64,000 bases of DNA from Brevibacillus humidisoli (GTDB lineage Bacteria > Bacillota > Bacilli > Brevibacillales > Brevibacillaceae). Below are positions 25,246 to 33,139 of this stretch, piece after piece. Below the pieces are notes generated by a model. The model saw only the letters and a list, made by a program, of their open reading frames with translations. It did not search any database and was not told where the DNA came from. Position numbers and translations under genes: made by a program. Location of the stretch: NCBI RefSeq assembly GCF_020923435.1, contig NZ_CP087263.1:1631970-1695969 (forward strand). Direction: 5' to 3'. Each line of letters opens with the position of its first letter. The first letter of the stretch is position 1.

Positions 25246-26274
25246 TTGCAGCGAGAAGATCGCAACTTGCATGTACTGGAACTGACACAGCATGAACGTA
25301 TGGCGATGGAGTCCATCGTGCGGGGGCTTCCGCCGCTTGATATCAGGAATGTCAACGATGAGAGGCTGACCGAGACAGAACTGCTTGGACGCCGCGTTCC
25401 TGTCAGAATTGCTGATGCCCTGATCCGCTTCCGCAAGCATTCCAATAGCGAAGGAACGCTCTTACTGCGAAATCTGCCGGTAGATGATGTCCTGCCTGCA
25501 ACGCCCAGCGACGGTCGTCTGGCTGAAGCAAAAAAGTCAACGATCAGCGAGTACAACTTGCTTCTGTTGCTGCAGTTTCTTGGTGACCCGATTGCGTACG
25601 AGGACGAGAAGGAAGGACTGCTGATTCAAAACGTCTGCCCGGTACAGGGATGTGAAGAGCTGCAGGAGAATACGGGGAGCACCTATCTGGAGTTTCATAC
25701 CGAAGATGGCTTTCATCCGTACAAACCGGACTTCATCGGCCTGTTTTGCCTGCGCCCCGATCACGAGGGGGTGGCGAAAACGATTACCTCGTCGATCAGG
25801 ATGGCGATCCAAAAGATTCCTGCAACAGCCGTCTCCCTTTTGCGGGAGCCGCACTTCCGCATTTCTCCTGCTTCCTCGTTTGGCTATGGAGGTTACGCGG
25901 GAGATAAGCTGCCTGAATGCAGTCGGACCATCCCCGTGCTAAGCGGCAGTCTGACAGACCCGGACATGTGCATCGACTTTTTTCTGATGCGAGGTACTCA
26001 CCCGGCAGCCCAATGGGCGCTAGATGTGCTCAAAGAGGCGCTTACGTCCAGTGTACAGGAGTTTTCCTTGCGGCCCGGCGATTTGCTGATTGTGGATAAT
26101 CGCAAGGCCGCCCATGCGCGAACCTCGTTTGAGCCTCGTTATGACGGTTTTGATCGCTGGCTTCAGCGGTTGTTTGTCACCAATGATATACGTCGCTCTG
26201 CAGACGGCCGCTGGCGCGACGGGTACGTCTGCTCTCCACTATTTACCCTTACTAAACGACATCACTCCATGTAA
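25246..26274 (+). CDS. Clavaminate synthase/VioC-like Fe(II)/2-oxoglutarate oxygenase
   Basis: This 342-residue protein belongs to the TauD/clavaminate synthase superfamily and is closest in motif to amino-acid beta-hydroxylases such as VioC. The iron site is H151 and E153 in EFHTEDGFHPYKPDFIGL with H290 in RKAAHARTSF; R304 and R309 are candidates for 2-oxoglutarate binding. HTEDxFHPYxxDxxGLxCLR is characteristic of the arginine, asparagine and enduracididine hydroxylase group. The start is a TTG at 25246 preceded by GGGAGATGAG. It is the last gene before a strong terminator and is adjacent to the ArgG-like gene, so a shared guanidino or ureido amino acid substrate is plausible. Confidence 0.85.
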   Translation: MQREDRNLHVLELTQHERMAMESIVRGLPPLDIRNVNDERLTETELLGRRVPVRIADALIRFRKHSNSEGTLLLRNLPVDDVLPATPSDGRLAEAKKSTISEYNLLLLLQFLGDPIAYEDEKEGLLIQNVCPVQGCEELQENTGSTYLEFHTEDGFHPYKPDFIGLFCLRPDHEGVAKTITSSIRMAIQKIPATAVSLLREPHFRISPASSFGYGGYAGDKLPECSRTIPVLSGSLTDPDMCIDFFLMRGTHPAAQWALDVLKEALTSSVQEFSLRPGDLLIVDNRKAAHARTSFEPRYDGFDRWLQRLFVTNDIRRSADGRWRDGYVCSPLFTLTKRHHSM

Positions 26275-26306
26275 AAAGAGCTTGGCGAAGACCTAGCTCT
26301 TTTTAC
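26271..26306. terminator. Bidirectional terminator, oxygenase gene / ridA
   Basis: A perfect 12-bp stem (GTAAAAAGAGCT at 26271-26282 and AGCTCTTTTTAC at 26295-26306) with a 12-base loop lies between two convergent genes and includes both stop codons. The A-run and T-run within the arms give U-tracts in both directions, so it should stop transcription from either side. Confidence 0.88.
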
Positions 26307-26710
26307 TCTTCCATGATACAGTCTGCTTCCGTTTCCACCAGCCAGTCGCCGCGGATAAATCCTTTTACTTCGACGAACGTGCAAACCGGACGCGTGCCGG
26401 AGAAAAACTCGTGGTGCGCTTTCGCTGCCTCCTCCCATCGCGTCATATCGGTCAGCATGATTCGGGTTCGCACTGTGTCACCCAGTTGTCCGCCTGCGTC
26501 TTCAATCGCTTGTTTCATGATTTCCAAGCAACGCCTGGTCTGTCCGTACATATCACCCGGGCAGGCGGTGGAGCCATCAGGCAGAAGCGGGGCTGTGCCG
26601 GCAATCGCCAGGTAGCGGCCCACTCGTACTCCTCGCGAGGAACCAAGTCGCTCTTCCAACGGTGAGCCGGAAGAGACCGTTGTTCTCGATCTACTGTTTT
26701 GAGAAGACAT
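26303..26710 (-). CDS. ridA: RidA/YjgF-family protein
   Basis: This 135-residue protein belongs to the Rid family, which hydrolyses reactive enamine/imine intermediates made by PLP enzymes. VGRYLAIAGTAPLLPDG, the QTRRCLEIMKQAIEDAG helix and VRTRIMLTDM with the conserved Arg are typical; that Arg binds the substrate carboxylate in active members. I start it at the ATG at 26710, which has GGAGGAAGG upstream, rather than at 26755. It lies convergent to the oxygenase gene, inside the cluster but on the opposite strand, so it may either serve the cluster or be a resident housekeeping gene. Confidence 0.85.
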   Translation of the reverse strand: MSSQNSRSRTTVSSGSPLEERLGSSRGVRVGRYLAIAGTAPLLPDGSTACPGDMYGQTRRCLEIMKQAIEDAGGQLGDTVRTRIMLTDMTRWEEAAKAHHEFFSGTRPVCTFVEVKGFIRGDWLVETEADCIMEE

Positions 26711-26952
26711 AATCCTTCCTCCTTCTATTCGGGCATGTTCTGCCTTCATCCACACTGTATCCCGCCTGGTTCATCCGTTTCTATCTTTTGCGCGTAAAAC
26801 AATCGTTAGTCTACAGGCTAACAGAGGTCTAACCCAGCATTGATATACATGCTGTGCCGGACATTGTATCTTCGAACTAGTGTACAACTCACAGGAACCC
26901 AAAGAATGGATCACCGGGGGATGCAGGGAGAGCGGGAAAGGAGGAGGATAGC
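26711..26952. promoter_or_regulatory. Divergent intergenic region, ridA / amidohydrolase
   Basis: This 242-bp gap must hold the promoters for the leftward ridA gene and the rightward amidohydrolase and exporter genes. I see a short inverted repeat GTTAG(8)CTAAC at 26805-26822, with related CTAAC copies just after it (AGGTCTAACCC), and a weak TTGATA at 26840-26845 with TTGTAT 18 bases downstream. These are candidate operator and promoter elements only. Confidence 0.35.
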
Positions 26953-27810
26953 ATCGTTATAGACTTTCATGTGCACGTCGGTCGGCTGCGTCAGGAATAC
27001 ACGGTAGAATTCGCTGACGAGATGATGAGGGCATGCGGCAAACAGGCAGAGGAGTTAACTGTCGAACCTGAGTCCCTACTCGCCGAGATGGATCGGGCAG
27101 GAGTGGAGCGGGCTGTACTTTTGGCTTTTAACGCTAGACGTACGCTAGGGGTACACGTCACCAACGAGCTGGTGGGGAAATGGTGCAGTCAAGTGCCCCA
27201 GCGGTTTCTCGGGCTGGCTTCCTACGATGGTCGTGACTCGTTACGAAAGCGTGAATTAGTCCTTGACAGGAAGCGTTATCGGTTGAGCGGCTACAAGCTG
27301 GCCTACGGTTATCTGGCAATGGCGCCGGATGAACCCGACTGGTGGCCGCTGTATGAAGATGCGCTAGAACATGACTTGCCGGTATTGGTTCACATGGGGT
27401 TTTCTCCGATTAAGCGGGTGTCGCTCCGCCACTGCCATCCGGGACTGCTCGAACCGGTGTTGAGCAGGTATCCCTCCCTGAAGCTGGTAATCGCCCATAT
27501 GGGGTGGCCCTGGATCAGTGAGACAATCGAGCTGATGGCCCGTTACCCCAATACCTATGCGGACCTTTCCATCGTTTCCCGATACCAGCCGATTGAACAG
27601 GTCGTAGAGATCTTCAGCAAAGCAGCAGCAGCCGGTGTAGAAGGCAAGCTGTTGTTTGGCACGGATTATCCGATGTGCGGGTTTGCTGAGGGATTGGCAC
27701 GGATCAAGGAGCTTCGACAGAGGGTGCGGGTCTCCACAGGCGGGATATCTGAGGGCGTGTGGGACAAGATCTTGTACGGCAACGCCAAACACTTGCTCAA
27801 CCTGCCCTGA
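26953..27810 (+). CDS. Amidohydrolase-2 family hydrolase with apparent ATC start
   Basis: This 285-residue TIM-barrel metallohydrolase or decarboxylase has the metal motif DFHVH at the N-terminus, LPVLVHMGF, LVIAHMGWPW, and FGTDYPMCGF with the catalytic Asp near the C-terminus. The GTG at 26971 would cut off the first His of the HxH motif, and the frame upstream to the stop at 26878 contains no ATG, GTG or TTG. An ATC at 26953 lies 8 bases after a strong AAAGGAGGAGG and gives MVIDFHVHVGR, an ideal family N-terminus. It probably starts there, which is rare. Substrate is unknown; its position with the exporter genes places it in the cluster. Confidence 0.75.
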   Translation: MVIDFHVHVGRLRQEYTVEFADEMMRACGKQAEELTVEPESLLAEMDRAGVERAVLLAFNARRTLGVHVTNELVGKWCSQVPQRFLGLASYDGRDSLRKRELVLDRKRYRLSGYKLAYGYLAMAPDEPDWWPLYEDALEHDLPVLVHMGFSPIKRVSLRHCHPGLLEPVLSRYPSLKLVIAHMGWPWISETIELMARYPNTYADLSIVSRYQPIEQVVEIFSKAAAAGVEGKLLFGTDYPMCGFAEGLARIKELRQRVRVSTGGISEGVWDKILYGNAKHLLNLP

Positions 27811-27901
27811 TGGGGAACAGTCTCCCGCTAGTGAGGGGATAACCTCAGTTGTTCCTGTGCCGAAGTGGTGTGCTTGATTGATGAACGAAGGAGGAGTCTG
27901 C

Positions 27902-28696
27902 TTGAAGTATTTGCTGCTGTCAGGAAAAGTAATGCGGAGCAGCACCATTTACCGCTTTGAGATTCTGACCCGCATCGTGGCTACCTTGTTTTCTGTTTTT
28001 GCGATTCGCTGGGTTTGGATCGCCCTGCTGCAAAACACGGGTTATATCGAGAGGATCGGTGTCACCCTGGATGTTATGCTCACCTACGCCACGGTGTCGA
28101 TGATCCTGCAGGCGCTGTACGGACCGACGATCGTGTTTGAGATCAGTCAGAGAATCCAGAACGGGATGATTGCGATCGATTTCCAGCGGCCGTGGGAGTA
28201 CCAGATCGCGATGCTGTCTCGGCTGCTGGGCATGATGGGGGCGGGGATGGTAACCGTCATGTTGCCGGTCATCGCAGTGACGGCCATCTTATTTCCCGTT
28301 AATCTTCCGGAGACGTGGAGTGTATGGGTATTCTTTTTGACCAGTGTCATGCTGGGGATCATCGTTCAGTTTACGATGCAGTTTTTTATCGGCTTGCTTG
28401 CTTTTCCGTTTGTAGAGGTCTGGTCGTTCGAGATTATGCTTAGTTCAGCGATTGCGATCTTCTCCGGACGGGTCCTGCCGGTCTGGATCTTCCCGGACCT
28501 GCTTCGCGATCTGATTTACATCTTGCCGTTTCGTTGTTTGTACGACATTCCGATCCAAATCTATACAGGGACGGCAACACCTGATCAGTATCTGGGGCTG
28601 CTCTCGCTGCAGGCAGGATGGGCGATCGCCCTGCTGCTGCTCACCAAAGGCGTTAGTCGCTACTTTGAAAACAAACTGTTAATCTCGGGGGGGTAA
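27902..28696 (+). CDS. ABC-2 type exporter permease, first subunit
   Basis: This 264-residue protein has about six hydrophobic segments and belongs to the ABC-2 export permeases of the DUF990/ABC2_membrane_6 type. The FEISQRIQNGMIAIDFQRPW segment between TM2 and TM3 is characteristic of that family. I chose the TTG at 27902, seven bases after AAGGAGG; the longer frame starting at 27878 would place the ribosome site inside the coding region. It pairs with the next permease and the ATPase at 29518 to form an exporter that probably secretes the cluster product or gives self-protection. Confidence 0.83.
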   Translation: MKYLLLSGKVMRSSTIYRFEILTRIVATLFSVFAIRWVWIALLQNTGYIERIGVTLDVMLTYATVSMILQALYGPTIVFEISQRIQNGMIAIDFQRPWEYQIAMLSRLLGMMGAGMVTVMLPVIAVTAILFPVNLPETWSVWVFFLTSVMLGIIVQFTMQFFIGLLAFPFVEVWSFEIMLSSAIAIFSGRVLPVWIFPDLLRDLIYILPFRCLYDIPIQIYTGTATPDQYLGLLSLQAGWAIALLLLTKGVSRYFENKLLISGG

Positions 28697-28697
28697 C

Positions 28698-29504
28698 ATG
28701 GGATTTCTGGGATACCTTTCGCTCTATGTGAGGATGCAGCACGCCAATCTGCGTTCCCGTCTGATGTACCCGTTTAACTTCTTTTTTGGCATTTTTGCCG
28801 TCACCGGCAGTGGAGCGTTTTCGATTGCTTTCTTGTACGTCCTAACCCGAAAGATACCGGTACTGGCCGGTTGGTCGTTTTATGAAGTGGTCTTTATCGC
28901 CTCGATGAGCATGATCTCCTACTCGGTCAGCTTTATCTTCTTTATTCAGCTGCAGGAGATAGATTATTACATTCGCTTTGCAGAGTTTGACCGCATCCTC
29001 GTACGACCGCTCAATCCGCTGTTTCAGTTTATCTGCAAACGGATTAATGTGAATAGCGTCGGTCCTACCGCTTTTGCTACGGGGACGCTGATATACTCCG
29101 GCTATCACTTGCGAGATTGGGATTTGCTATCGATCCTGCTGACTGTTTTGTTACTGTTTTGCGGCACAGTCGTCTGTACGTCCATCCTGCTGTTAATCGC
29201 ATCTGTGGCCTTTCGATTTTTGCAGAGCGGGGGATTGTTTGAACTGCGTGAGGCGATTTACGACAATGTCTCCGATTTCCCGATCACCTTCTTTCCGAAG
29301 TGGTTTCAGGCGTTCCTCACTTTTGTTCTGCCACAAGGTTTTATGGGGTTTTATCCTGCTGTGTATCTGATTGGGCGCAGCGACCAGAGTATGTTTGGCA
29401 ATTCCGTTTTGCTCGCCTGCCTGGTGGCAACCGTTTGTTTTGCGTTGTTGAGCTACTACGCCTGGAGCCGGGCGATCCGATCCTATGCGGGCGCTGGATC
29501 ATGA
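28698..29504 (+). CDS. ABC-2 type exporter permease, second subunit
   Basis: This 268-residue protein has about six membrane segments and is the partner of the preceding permease, with the similar EFDRILVRPLNPLFQFI segment that marks this family. The ATG follows one base after the preceding stop. The pattern of two related permeases plus one ATPase in one operon suggests a heterodimeric ABC-2 transporter. The transported substrate is unknown. Confidence 0.85.
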   Translation: MGFLGYLSLYVRMQHANLRSRLMYPFNFFFGIFAVTGSGAFSIAFLYVLTRKIPVLAGWSFYEVVFIASMSMISYSVSFIFFIQLQEIDYYIRFAEFDRILVRPLNPLFQFICKRINVNSVGPTAFATGTLIYSGYHLRDWDLLSILLTVLLLFCGTVVCTSILLLIASVAFRFLQSGGLFELREAIYDNVSDFPITFFPKWFQAFLTFVLPQGFMGFYPAVYLIGRSDQSMFGNSVLLACLVATVCFALLSYYAWSRAIRSYAGAGS

Positions 29505-29517
29505 GGAGGGAAAAGGG

Positions 29518-30537
29518 ATGATCATTACGACAAAGAACTTGTGCAGGGATTATGTGATCTATTACGGAGGAACATCCTTTCGCAACTACTTCACCCGGAT
29601 GTTCGGGATGAAAGGGGAGAGGAAGCGGGTTGTCGACAATCTCACAATGGAGATAGCAGAGGGCGAGTTTGTCGGCTATTTAGGACCCAATGGTGCGGGA
29701 AAGTCTACCACGATCAAGATGCTGTCGGGCGTGCTGACCCCCACGTCGGGAGAAATCCGTGCGCTGGGACTCGACCCGGTGAAAGATCGCAAGAAACACG
29801 CCCAAAACATTGGCGTGCTCTACGGACAGCGCAGCCAGCTCTGGTGGGACCTGCCCTTGACCGAATCGTTTGAACTGCTAAAGGCCATCTACAGAATCCC
29901 CGATCGCGACTACAAACGACGGTTAAACCGGTTTGCCGAAGCACTCCATATGGGGGATACCTTAAAGCGGCCTGTCCGCCAGCTCTCGCTGGGTGAACGG
30001 ATGAAAGGGGAGATCGTGGCCGCATTGCTGCACGCGCCACCGATTGTCTTCCTAGACGAGCCAACGATCGGCCTTGACATCGTCTCCAAGAATTACATAC
30101 AGGAGTTCTTGCGCATGATCAATCGGGAAGAGAAGACGACCATCATCCTGACATCCCACAACATGGACGACACCGAAAAGCTGTGCAAGCGGGTGATCCT
30201 GATCGACAATGGGCGGGTCATGTTTGACGGCACCCAGGACAGCCTGAGACGTCTCATCCAGGAAAGCAAGCTGCTGGTTGTCGATGTTCCTGTCGAGCAG
30301 ATGGGGCAAACGTCGCCATTCAAACCGGCCAAGGTGGAGGAGAATCGCCTCTTCTTTGAATTCCGCGATGATTCCGAAGTGCTGCCGATGCTCTCCGCCT
30401 TGTCCAATTCCTACACGATTCTAAAGGTGGAAATCAAGGATGCACAGATTGAAAAGGTGCTGCAGCAATTGTATCTGACCAAACAATACAATGCGCAGCA
30501 TCAGCAAACCGAGCAGGCTGTACGATCCGAGCAGTGA
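29518..30537 (+). CDS. ABC exporter ATPase subunit
   Basis: This 339-residue ATPase powers the two permeases. The Walker A motif is GPNGAGKSTT, the signature is LSLGERMKGEI (LSxGE, slightly divergent from LSGGQ), Walker B is IVFLDEPTIGLD, and LTSHNMDD holds the switch His. The N-terminus has an insertion (YYGGTSFRNYFTRMFGMKGERK) typical of DUF990-associated ATPases. The C-terminal 80 residues form the usual extra domain. ATG 29518 has GGAGGGAAAAGGG upstream. Confidence 0.92.
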   Translation: MIITTKNLCRDYVIYYGGTSFRNYFTRMFGMKGERKRVVDNLTMEIAEGEFVGYLGPNGAGKSTTIKMLSGVLTPTSGEIRALGLDPVKDRKKHAQNIGVLYGQRSQLWWDLPLTESFELLKAIYRIPDRDYKRRLNRFAEALHMGDTLKRPVRQLSLGERMKGEIVAALLHAPPIVFLDEPTIGLDIVSKNYIQEFLRMINREEKTTIILTSHNMDDTEKLCKRVILIDNGRVMFDGTQDSLRRLIQESKLLVVDVPVEQMGQTSPFKPAKVEENRLFFEFRDDSEVLPMLSALSNSYTILKVEIKDAQIEKVLQQLYLTKQYNAQHQQTEQAVRSEQ

Positions 30538-30552
30538 GGAGGAGGAATAAAG

Positions 30553-31149
30553 GTGGCCTACCAGCTATACAGCGACAAAAATGCCGTTTTGCGGGAACGC
30601 ATTCAGGAACTTGCCGATGATTTCGGAAGAGAGGCGGTAGTCCAAACAACGGCTAAACTGATGGGTAGAAAACCGTCTTACGACTATCTGGATATGATCA
30701 CACCCACTCTTCTGTCAGAGACGATTCGCGATCTGGATAAAGCGACGCAAGACTTGATCAAGGCGGGCCGCAGCAGAGAGGAGGCTCACGCCGAAAAACG
30801 CGATCTGATCAGGCGGAGGATCCAGCTAGAGGTACAGATCCAGCGGAAGGAAGCAGAGGCGATCCTGGCGATCCGCGGCGAAGGCAAGGAAGCGCATGTC
30901 ATCGTAGAGGGAGAAAAGTTGTACGTGACAAATGACAAGGCTCGGGATGCCTACAGGTTCCGCGCGAGTATCGCTGAGCGGGAGCAGCTTGCTGCCGTAG
31001 AAGCGGAACTGGCCGCGTTGGAAGTCCGCATCGGGCAGGCCAACGACATCTGGTATGCATTAAAAGAAGCAAGCGAAACGATTAGAGCGAAAGCAAATGT
31101 GAAAGCGGCTCTGTTGACTTACCTGGCCAGCCGCTGGATCGACCGATGA
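30553..31149 (+). CDS. Hypothetical helical/coiled-coil protein
   Basis: This 198-residue protein is not recognised. It is highly charged, with two long helices (about residues 55-105 and 135-185) that look like a coiled coil, split by a short beta-like stretch (AHVIVEGEKLYVTN). No signal peptide or membrane segment is visible. The GTG start has AGGAGGAGGAAT upstream and its stop overlaps the next gene's start. Its place between the exporter and the acyl-CoA dehydrogenase-like genes puts it in the cluster, perhaps as a scaffold or partner, but no function can be given. Confidence 0.6.
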   Translation: MAYQLYSDKNAVLRERIQELADDFGREAVVQTTAKLMGRKPSYDYLDMITPTLLSETIRDLDKATQDLIKAGRSREEAHAEKRDLIRRRIQLEVQIQRKEAEAILAIRGEGKEAHVIVEGEKLYVTNDKARDAYRFRASIAEREQLAAVEAELAALEVRIGQANDIWYALKEASETIRAKANVKAALLTYLASRWIDR

Positions 31150-31946
31150 CGATCCCGGCTCTCTCCTTGGCCGAGCAGTTGCTGCAGCTTGATCAGTCCC
31201 CTGCCGCTCTCCATTTGCAGCTGCAGCAGGAGCTGGCTCGTATGGCCACAGTTGCGGAACCTCCGCTCTATCTGTACGGGACGGATCGACCTGGACATTT
31301 CGTCTCGTTGCTGCCGGTCAACGGTAGTCTATCGGATGAACAGTGGTACGTCAGCGGCAGTGTTCGCTGTCAGATGCCGATCAAGACGATCCGAGAAGTG
31401 ACAAAGACAGCATTTGGCAGCTGTGTATGGCTGGAAGCGGGAGAGGCCGTACATGTGACTCGTCTTTCCGCTGATGCGGCCATGACGCATCACCACAACC
31501 TGCGTTATCTATTGTTGGCTGGGGTGATGATCGATGCCCTGCGTTCCGCCGCAGAGGTGGTAGCGGCTTACAGCCGCAGTCGTAAAGCATTCGGTGTTGT
31601 GCTGAACCGACACCACCTGATCCAACGTACGCTTGTGGAAGCCGCTGGCGAGTATACGGCCAACAGCTTGCTGTTATATGACCTTGCCGAACGAGTCGAT
31701 CTGGGACATGCCGATGCCTGCCAGTCAATGGAAGAAGTGAGGCAGATCGCTTGGTCACAAGTGGAGACAATCGACCGATTGGCGCCAGTACATGGAGCGC
31801 TAGGTGTGACCGAAGAGTCGCCGTTGAGCGGGTACCGTGAGCAGCTGCACAGGTGGGCGGGACTGGTTCGCCGCATGGTAAATCTGTCTGAGGTTGCGCT
31901 GCCGGGCGAAGCGAACCGGGAGTGGAAAAGGGGGGACGATGCTTGA
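31146..31946 (+). CDS. Truncated acyl-CoA dehydrogenase-like protein
   Basis: This 266-residue protein resembles the C-terminal part of acyl-CoA dehydrogenases: AAYSRSRKAFGVVLNRHHLIQ matches the helix carrying the R-x-AFG flavin-side motif. The usual N-terminal helical domain is absent, and the catalytic Glu region is not recognised. It may be an accessory or non-catalytic subunit of the full-length dehydrogenase encoded next. Its start overlaps the hypothetical gene upstream and its stop overlaps the downstream TTG start, so the pair is probably made in equal amounts. Confidence 0.65.
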   Translation: MTIPALSLAEQLLQLDQSPAALHLQLQQELARMATVAEPPLYLYGTDRPGHFVSLLPVNGSLSDEQWYVSGSVRCQMPIKTIREVTKTAFGSCVWLEAGEAVHVTRLSADAAMTHHHNLRYLLLAGVMIDALRSAAEVVAAYSRSRKAFGVVLNRHHLIQRTLVEAAGEYTANSLLLYDLAERVDLGHADACQSMEEVRQIAWSQVETIDRLAPVHGALGVTEESPLSGYREQLHRWAGLVRRMVNLSEVALPGEANREWKRGDDA

Positions 31947-33139
31947 ACGTCGAGTTGTTGCAGGAGTGGTTGCGCCCCTATGCAAACGGGTTGCGTGAAC
32001 TAGCCCTTGTCGGCGATACGGGTGGCGGACAGCTGGAAGTTCTTTTCCGCGACCCGTTTTTTGCGCCGCTGCACCGCCTCAAGACGCCAGCCAAGTACTG
32101 GGAAGGCATCAGATTGCGTGATGGGACGACACTGTACGGCACATCATCTGTGGAAAACGTCTGCATTGCAGAAGAGCTGGCCTACGGTGATCCCGGTCTC
32201 TACCTGGCACTGCCGGGACCTAATCTAGCAGGAACCGTCGTAGACAAGCTGGGGACTCCCGAACAAAAGGATGCTTTTTTCCAACACTTTTTGCACAAGA
32301 CAGCCTGGTCGGCATTTGCTTTAACAGAACCGGATGCCGGCTCGGATGCAGCTGCGATCGCTACGACGGCGATGCCGCAGCCGGATGGTTCGTATCTGCT
32401 AAACGGGGCCAAAAGATACATTGGGAACGGAATGTCTGCCGATTGGTATGTGGTGTTTGCCCAGACGCGCCCCAGCCATTCCAAACGGTCAGCCTCTGTT
32501 CTAACGATTGAATCCTTTTTGTTTCGCGCTGACGAGTGCACCACAGGTTTGATCCGCTCCTATGACCGCACTGTCGGCTTGCGGGCTGCACGCTTGGGGC
32601 GTATCGGTTTTCAAAATCTGCGTCTCACTCCAGAGCACGTATTGGGATACGATAAAAAGCCGCTCAATCGCGGCTTCACGGGGGCTATCGCCACATTTCA
32701 GTTGATGCGGCCTGCGACAGCGGCGATGGCGGTCGGCATCGCGCGGGCAGCGATTGAGTACACGGAAGCGTCGAAACGCCTAACGCCGCACGAGGAAATC
32801 GTACTCTCCCGGCTGAAGTGGGAAGTAAAGCGGGGCAGGCTGCTGGCCATGCACGCGGCCAATCTATGTGATCAAGGGGCAGGGAAGGCGCGATATTACG
32901 CCTCCATGGCCAAGTGTTTTATGAATCGGCTCGTCGCGGAAACGACTCGGAATTGCAGCGCCATGTTCGGTTCCGATCTTCGCTCGGACCATCCGTTTTT
33001 GGAGAAGCTGCAGCGCGACTCCTGGATGATTGAATACATGGAGGGGACAAGCAATATCCTCACATTGGATGTACACTCCGGTCTGCTGGCCAATGGACAA
33101 CTTCCGACAACCGTGTGGACAGGAGGGAACCGCTCATGA
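31943..33139 (+). CDS. Acyl-CoA dehydrogenase-family flavoprotein
   Basis: This 398-residue protein has the normal architecture: an N-terminal helical domain, ALTEPDAGSDAAAI (FAD and substrate contact), a beta domain, and a C-terminal helical domain ending with YMEGTSNILTL near the usual catalytic region. In carrier-bound pathways this fold often desaturates acyl- or aminoacyl-S-carrier substrates, such as prolyl carrier protein in pyrrole formation. TTG at 31943 overlaps the previous stop and has AAGGGGGG upstream. Together with the A-T protein it could desaturate a loaded amino acid. Confidence 0.85.
   Translation: MNVELLQEWLRPYANGLRELALVGDTGGGQLEVLFRDPFFAPLHRLKTPAKYWEGIRLRDGTTLYGTSSVENVCIAEELAYGDPGLYLALPGPNLAGTVVDKLGTPEQKDAFFQHFLHKTAWSAFALTEPDAGSDAAAIATTAMPQPDGSYLLNGAKRYIGNGMSADWYVVFAQTRPSHSKRSASVLTIESFLFRADECTTGLIRSYDRTVGLRAARLGRIGFQNLRLTPEHVLGYDKKPLNRGFTGAIATFQLMRPATAAMAVGIARAAIEYTEASKRLTPHEEIVLSRLKWEVKRGRLLAMHAANLCDQGAGKARYYASMAKCFMNRLVAETTRNCSAMFGSDLRSDHPFLEKLQRDSWMIEYMEGTSNILTLDVHSGLLANGQLPTTVWTGGNRS

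Noticed and set aside
26971-27810. Amidohydrolase starting at GTG 26971
   Set aside because: This would remove the first His of the essential HxH metal motif and leave the strong ribosome site too far upstream (about 26 bases).
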